43,627 nt of DNA from Butyriboletus loyo (Eukaryota; Basidiomycota; Agaricomycetes; Boletales; Boletaceae). The notes under the pieces are model-generated. The model did not search any database. It was not told the origin of the DNA and saw only the letters and a list, made by a program, of their open reading frames with translations. Location of the stretch: assembly GCA_038093515.1 (NCBI GenBank), contig JBBPSI010000206.1, positions 1-43,627 of the forward strand, written 5' to 3'. Made by a program: the position numbers and the translations under genes. Shown one piece after another: positions 43,101 through 43,627 of the stretch. How positions within the stretch are numbered: the first letter of the stretch is position 1; every line of letters starts with the position of its first letter.

Positions 43101-43627
43101 AATCGGAAAGACTTTCCTCCCCGCCCTCGAGTCCAGACTCTCGGAACTCACGGGAGCCCGAACGGAGGCTTTAGAAGCCCACGAGAAAGCACGGCGACTG
43201 ATGAAGGAACGGATCTCGTCCAAGTTCCGCCCATGGAAGACAGGAGATAAGGTTTGGCTCGAAGGGCGCAACCTTCGACTCAGGTACCCGTCCAAGAAGC
43301 TCGCCCCAAGAAGGGAAGGACCGTTCGAGATCGCACAGGTTGTTTCCCCTGTGGCGTACAGACTCCGATTACCACCGACCTGGAAGATCCATGACGTCTT
43401 CCATGCGTCGCTTCTCACCCCTTATCGCGAGACTGCGGAGCACGGCCCCAATTTCACAAACCCTCCTCCGGAAGAAATAGACGGAGATGAAGAGTACGAG
43501 ATCGATCGGATCTTGTCGCATCGCGGCTCCAAGGGACGCCGCCAGTTCCTTGTTTCCTGGAAAGGGTACTCCGCAGCAGAGAACACCTGGGAGCCAAATG
43601 GGAACTTGGTCCATGCGCAGGCCCTGC
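40123..43627 (+). CDS. Chromovirus pol: protease, RT, RNase H, integrase, chromodomain; open at the right edge
   Basis: The frame is open from 40084 to the window end; the first ATG is 40123, giving at least 1168 codons. Domains in order: aspartic protease (LVDSGASGCFID), Ty3-type reverse transcriptase (KKDGSLRPCQDYRYLN, FTKMDIRWGYNNV, IIYMDDLLIHS), RNase H (MTDASLTATGAVL, YDRELLAVIHALEEW, DHKNLTYF), HHCC zinc-binding region (LHESPAGGHGG..CAVCQAHK), integrase core (VSVDLITGLPP, CISDRGPQF, HPQTDGETERVNQ: the D, D, E residues), a GPF module (REGPFEIAQ..HDVFHASLL), then a chromodomain (YEIDRILSHR..QFLVSWKGYSAAENTWEP). Order and chromodomain place it with Tf1/sushi-like chromoviruses. Chromodomains direct integration to particular chromatin. 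No internal stop is seen, so the enzyme part looks intact. Confidence 0.96.
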   Translation, partial: MAKGFLERREVSTSSPPHVIAPVVLSNPNAQSIRVPVSLFAHEGGQIVDTFALVDSGASGCFIDRDLVKRKRLPMERLPKPLSAQNVDGSNNQGGVIRHKVTLSIRVGETEEERSFLVLNIGRENMILGLPWLREANPVIDWATGHIDLPDQIKKPRHDSPRAIAQRYLVRYLDLDPDSKIAKLWKKRVDASAREAYPIRKATIATEIAAQVIKEKAVLPTPFAAFADVFDKKNTEELPPSRSFDHAIDLDKDFVPKVAKVYPLNPKESEACKAFVEEHLKSGKITPSKSPQAAPFFFVSKKDGSLRPCQDYRYLNSHTVKNAYPLPLISDLVDRLKGSKIFTKMDIRWGYNNVLIKPNDRWKAAFITPQGLFEPTVMFFGLCNSPATFQALMDHIFGDLMAEGWLIIYMDDLLIHSATAAEHEARTIRVLERLREHKLFLKLEKCSFDAEEVEYLGMMVREGQVKMDPTKLKAIREWNPPTSVKAVRSFIGFCNFYRRFIQDFSHIAKPLHDLTKKNSPWAWTPACEQAFQAIKQSFLRQPVLSMPDVTKPFAVMTDASLTATGAVLMQKDVNGDLHPCAYLSKTLSPAERNYDIYDRELLAVIHALEEWRHYLRGTGHQVEILTDHKNLTYFRQPNKLSRRQARWLMFLQDFDLHFHHIPGTQMGPADALSRRDDVDTSADNQEVTLLPENLFARKIDVALAEKIAASTPSDPMIKRCMQALYEDSPLFPKMNAGDWDFDGKELYFRKKRYIPEAARVDLIRSLHESPAGGHGGIFRTQNLVQRDYWWPGMANLVRRFVSGCAVCQAHKVNTHPTVPPLTPLASVASRPFEQVSVDLITGLPPSLGYDSVMVVVDHGLTKGVIYSPCNKDIDAAGVAKLFFKTVFLRFGLHSRCISDRGPQFASAFARELARLLDYDLALSSAYHPQTDGETERVNQELETYLRIFCDGHPERWAELLPMAEFSHNSMTHSSTNVTPFSLMVGYEPRSYPPIGKTFLPALESRLSELTGARTEALEAHEKARRLMKERISSKFRPWKTGDKVWLEGRNLRLRYPSKKLAPRREGPFEIAQVVSPVAYRLRLPPTWKIHDVFHASLLTPYRETAEHGPNFTNPPPEEIDGDEEYEIDRILSHRGSKGRRQFLVSWKGYSAAENTWEPNGNLVHAQAL

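Overview
This is a eukaryotic genomic window from a filamentous basidiomycete, most likely an Agaricomycete. The spliced genes carry many very short introns (about 40-95 bp, GT..AG), the protein families are typically fungal (an agaric-type F-box protein, a Zn2Cys6 factor, MRH4, a Mtf2-like protein), and both ends are packed with Ty1/copia and chromodomain Ty3/gypsy LTR retrotransposons. I did not identify the species.

Layout. Positions 1-2400 are a left retroelement zone: the start of a gypsy gag and its 427-bp 5' LTR (minus strand), and an 818-bp solo LTR inserted in degenerate retroelement-like sequence. Positions 2400-5440 hold no gene I recognise. Positions 5440-31564 are a gene island in two divergent blocks. 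The minus-strand block (5440-18416) encodes an F-box protein, a PDK1/Pkh-type kinase, a Mtf2-like mitochondrial protein, a WW-MyTH4-RhoGAP protein and a DUF1932-type dehydrogenase; a plus-strand tRNA-Ser(AGA) lies inside this block. The plus-strand block (19579-31564) encodes an HDHD5/YKR070W-type HAD phosphatase, a C2H2 plus Zn2Cys6 transcription factor, a DUF218 membrane protein and an MRH4-type mitochondrial DEAD-box helicase. I rebuilt exon structures by hand from splice sites, reading phase and conserved motifs. They are predictions, but every model keeps phase from start to stop.

Positions 31565-34586 are gene-poor, with a 139-bp higher-order minisatellite and a 43-bp G-rich repeat. Positions 34587-43627 are nested retroelements. 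A copia element (minus) is split at its reverse-transcriptase YVDD codons by a second copy of the 820-bp solo LTR, flanked by a perfect 26-bp duplication, and is cut again at 38041 by a chromovirus (plus) that runs off the window. The chromovirus gag is itself broken by a partial LTR.

The kinase and RhoGAP protein suggest membrane and cytoskeletal signalling; the Mtf2-like protein and MRH4 suggest mitochondrial RNA work; the rest look like unlinked housekeeping genes. The most interesting signals are in the retroelements: a 10-nt complementarity suggesting Tf1-like self-priming, the 26-bp duplication, LTR termini shared between copia and gypsy elements, and a U3-only LTR piece inside gag.
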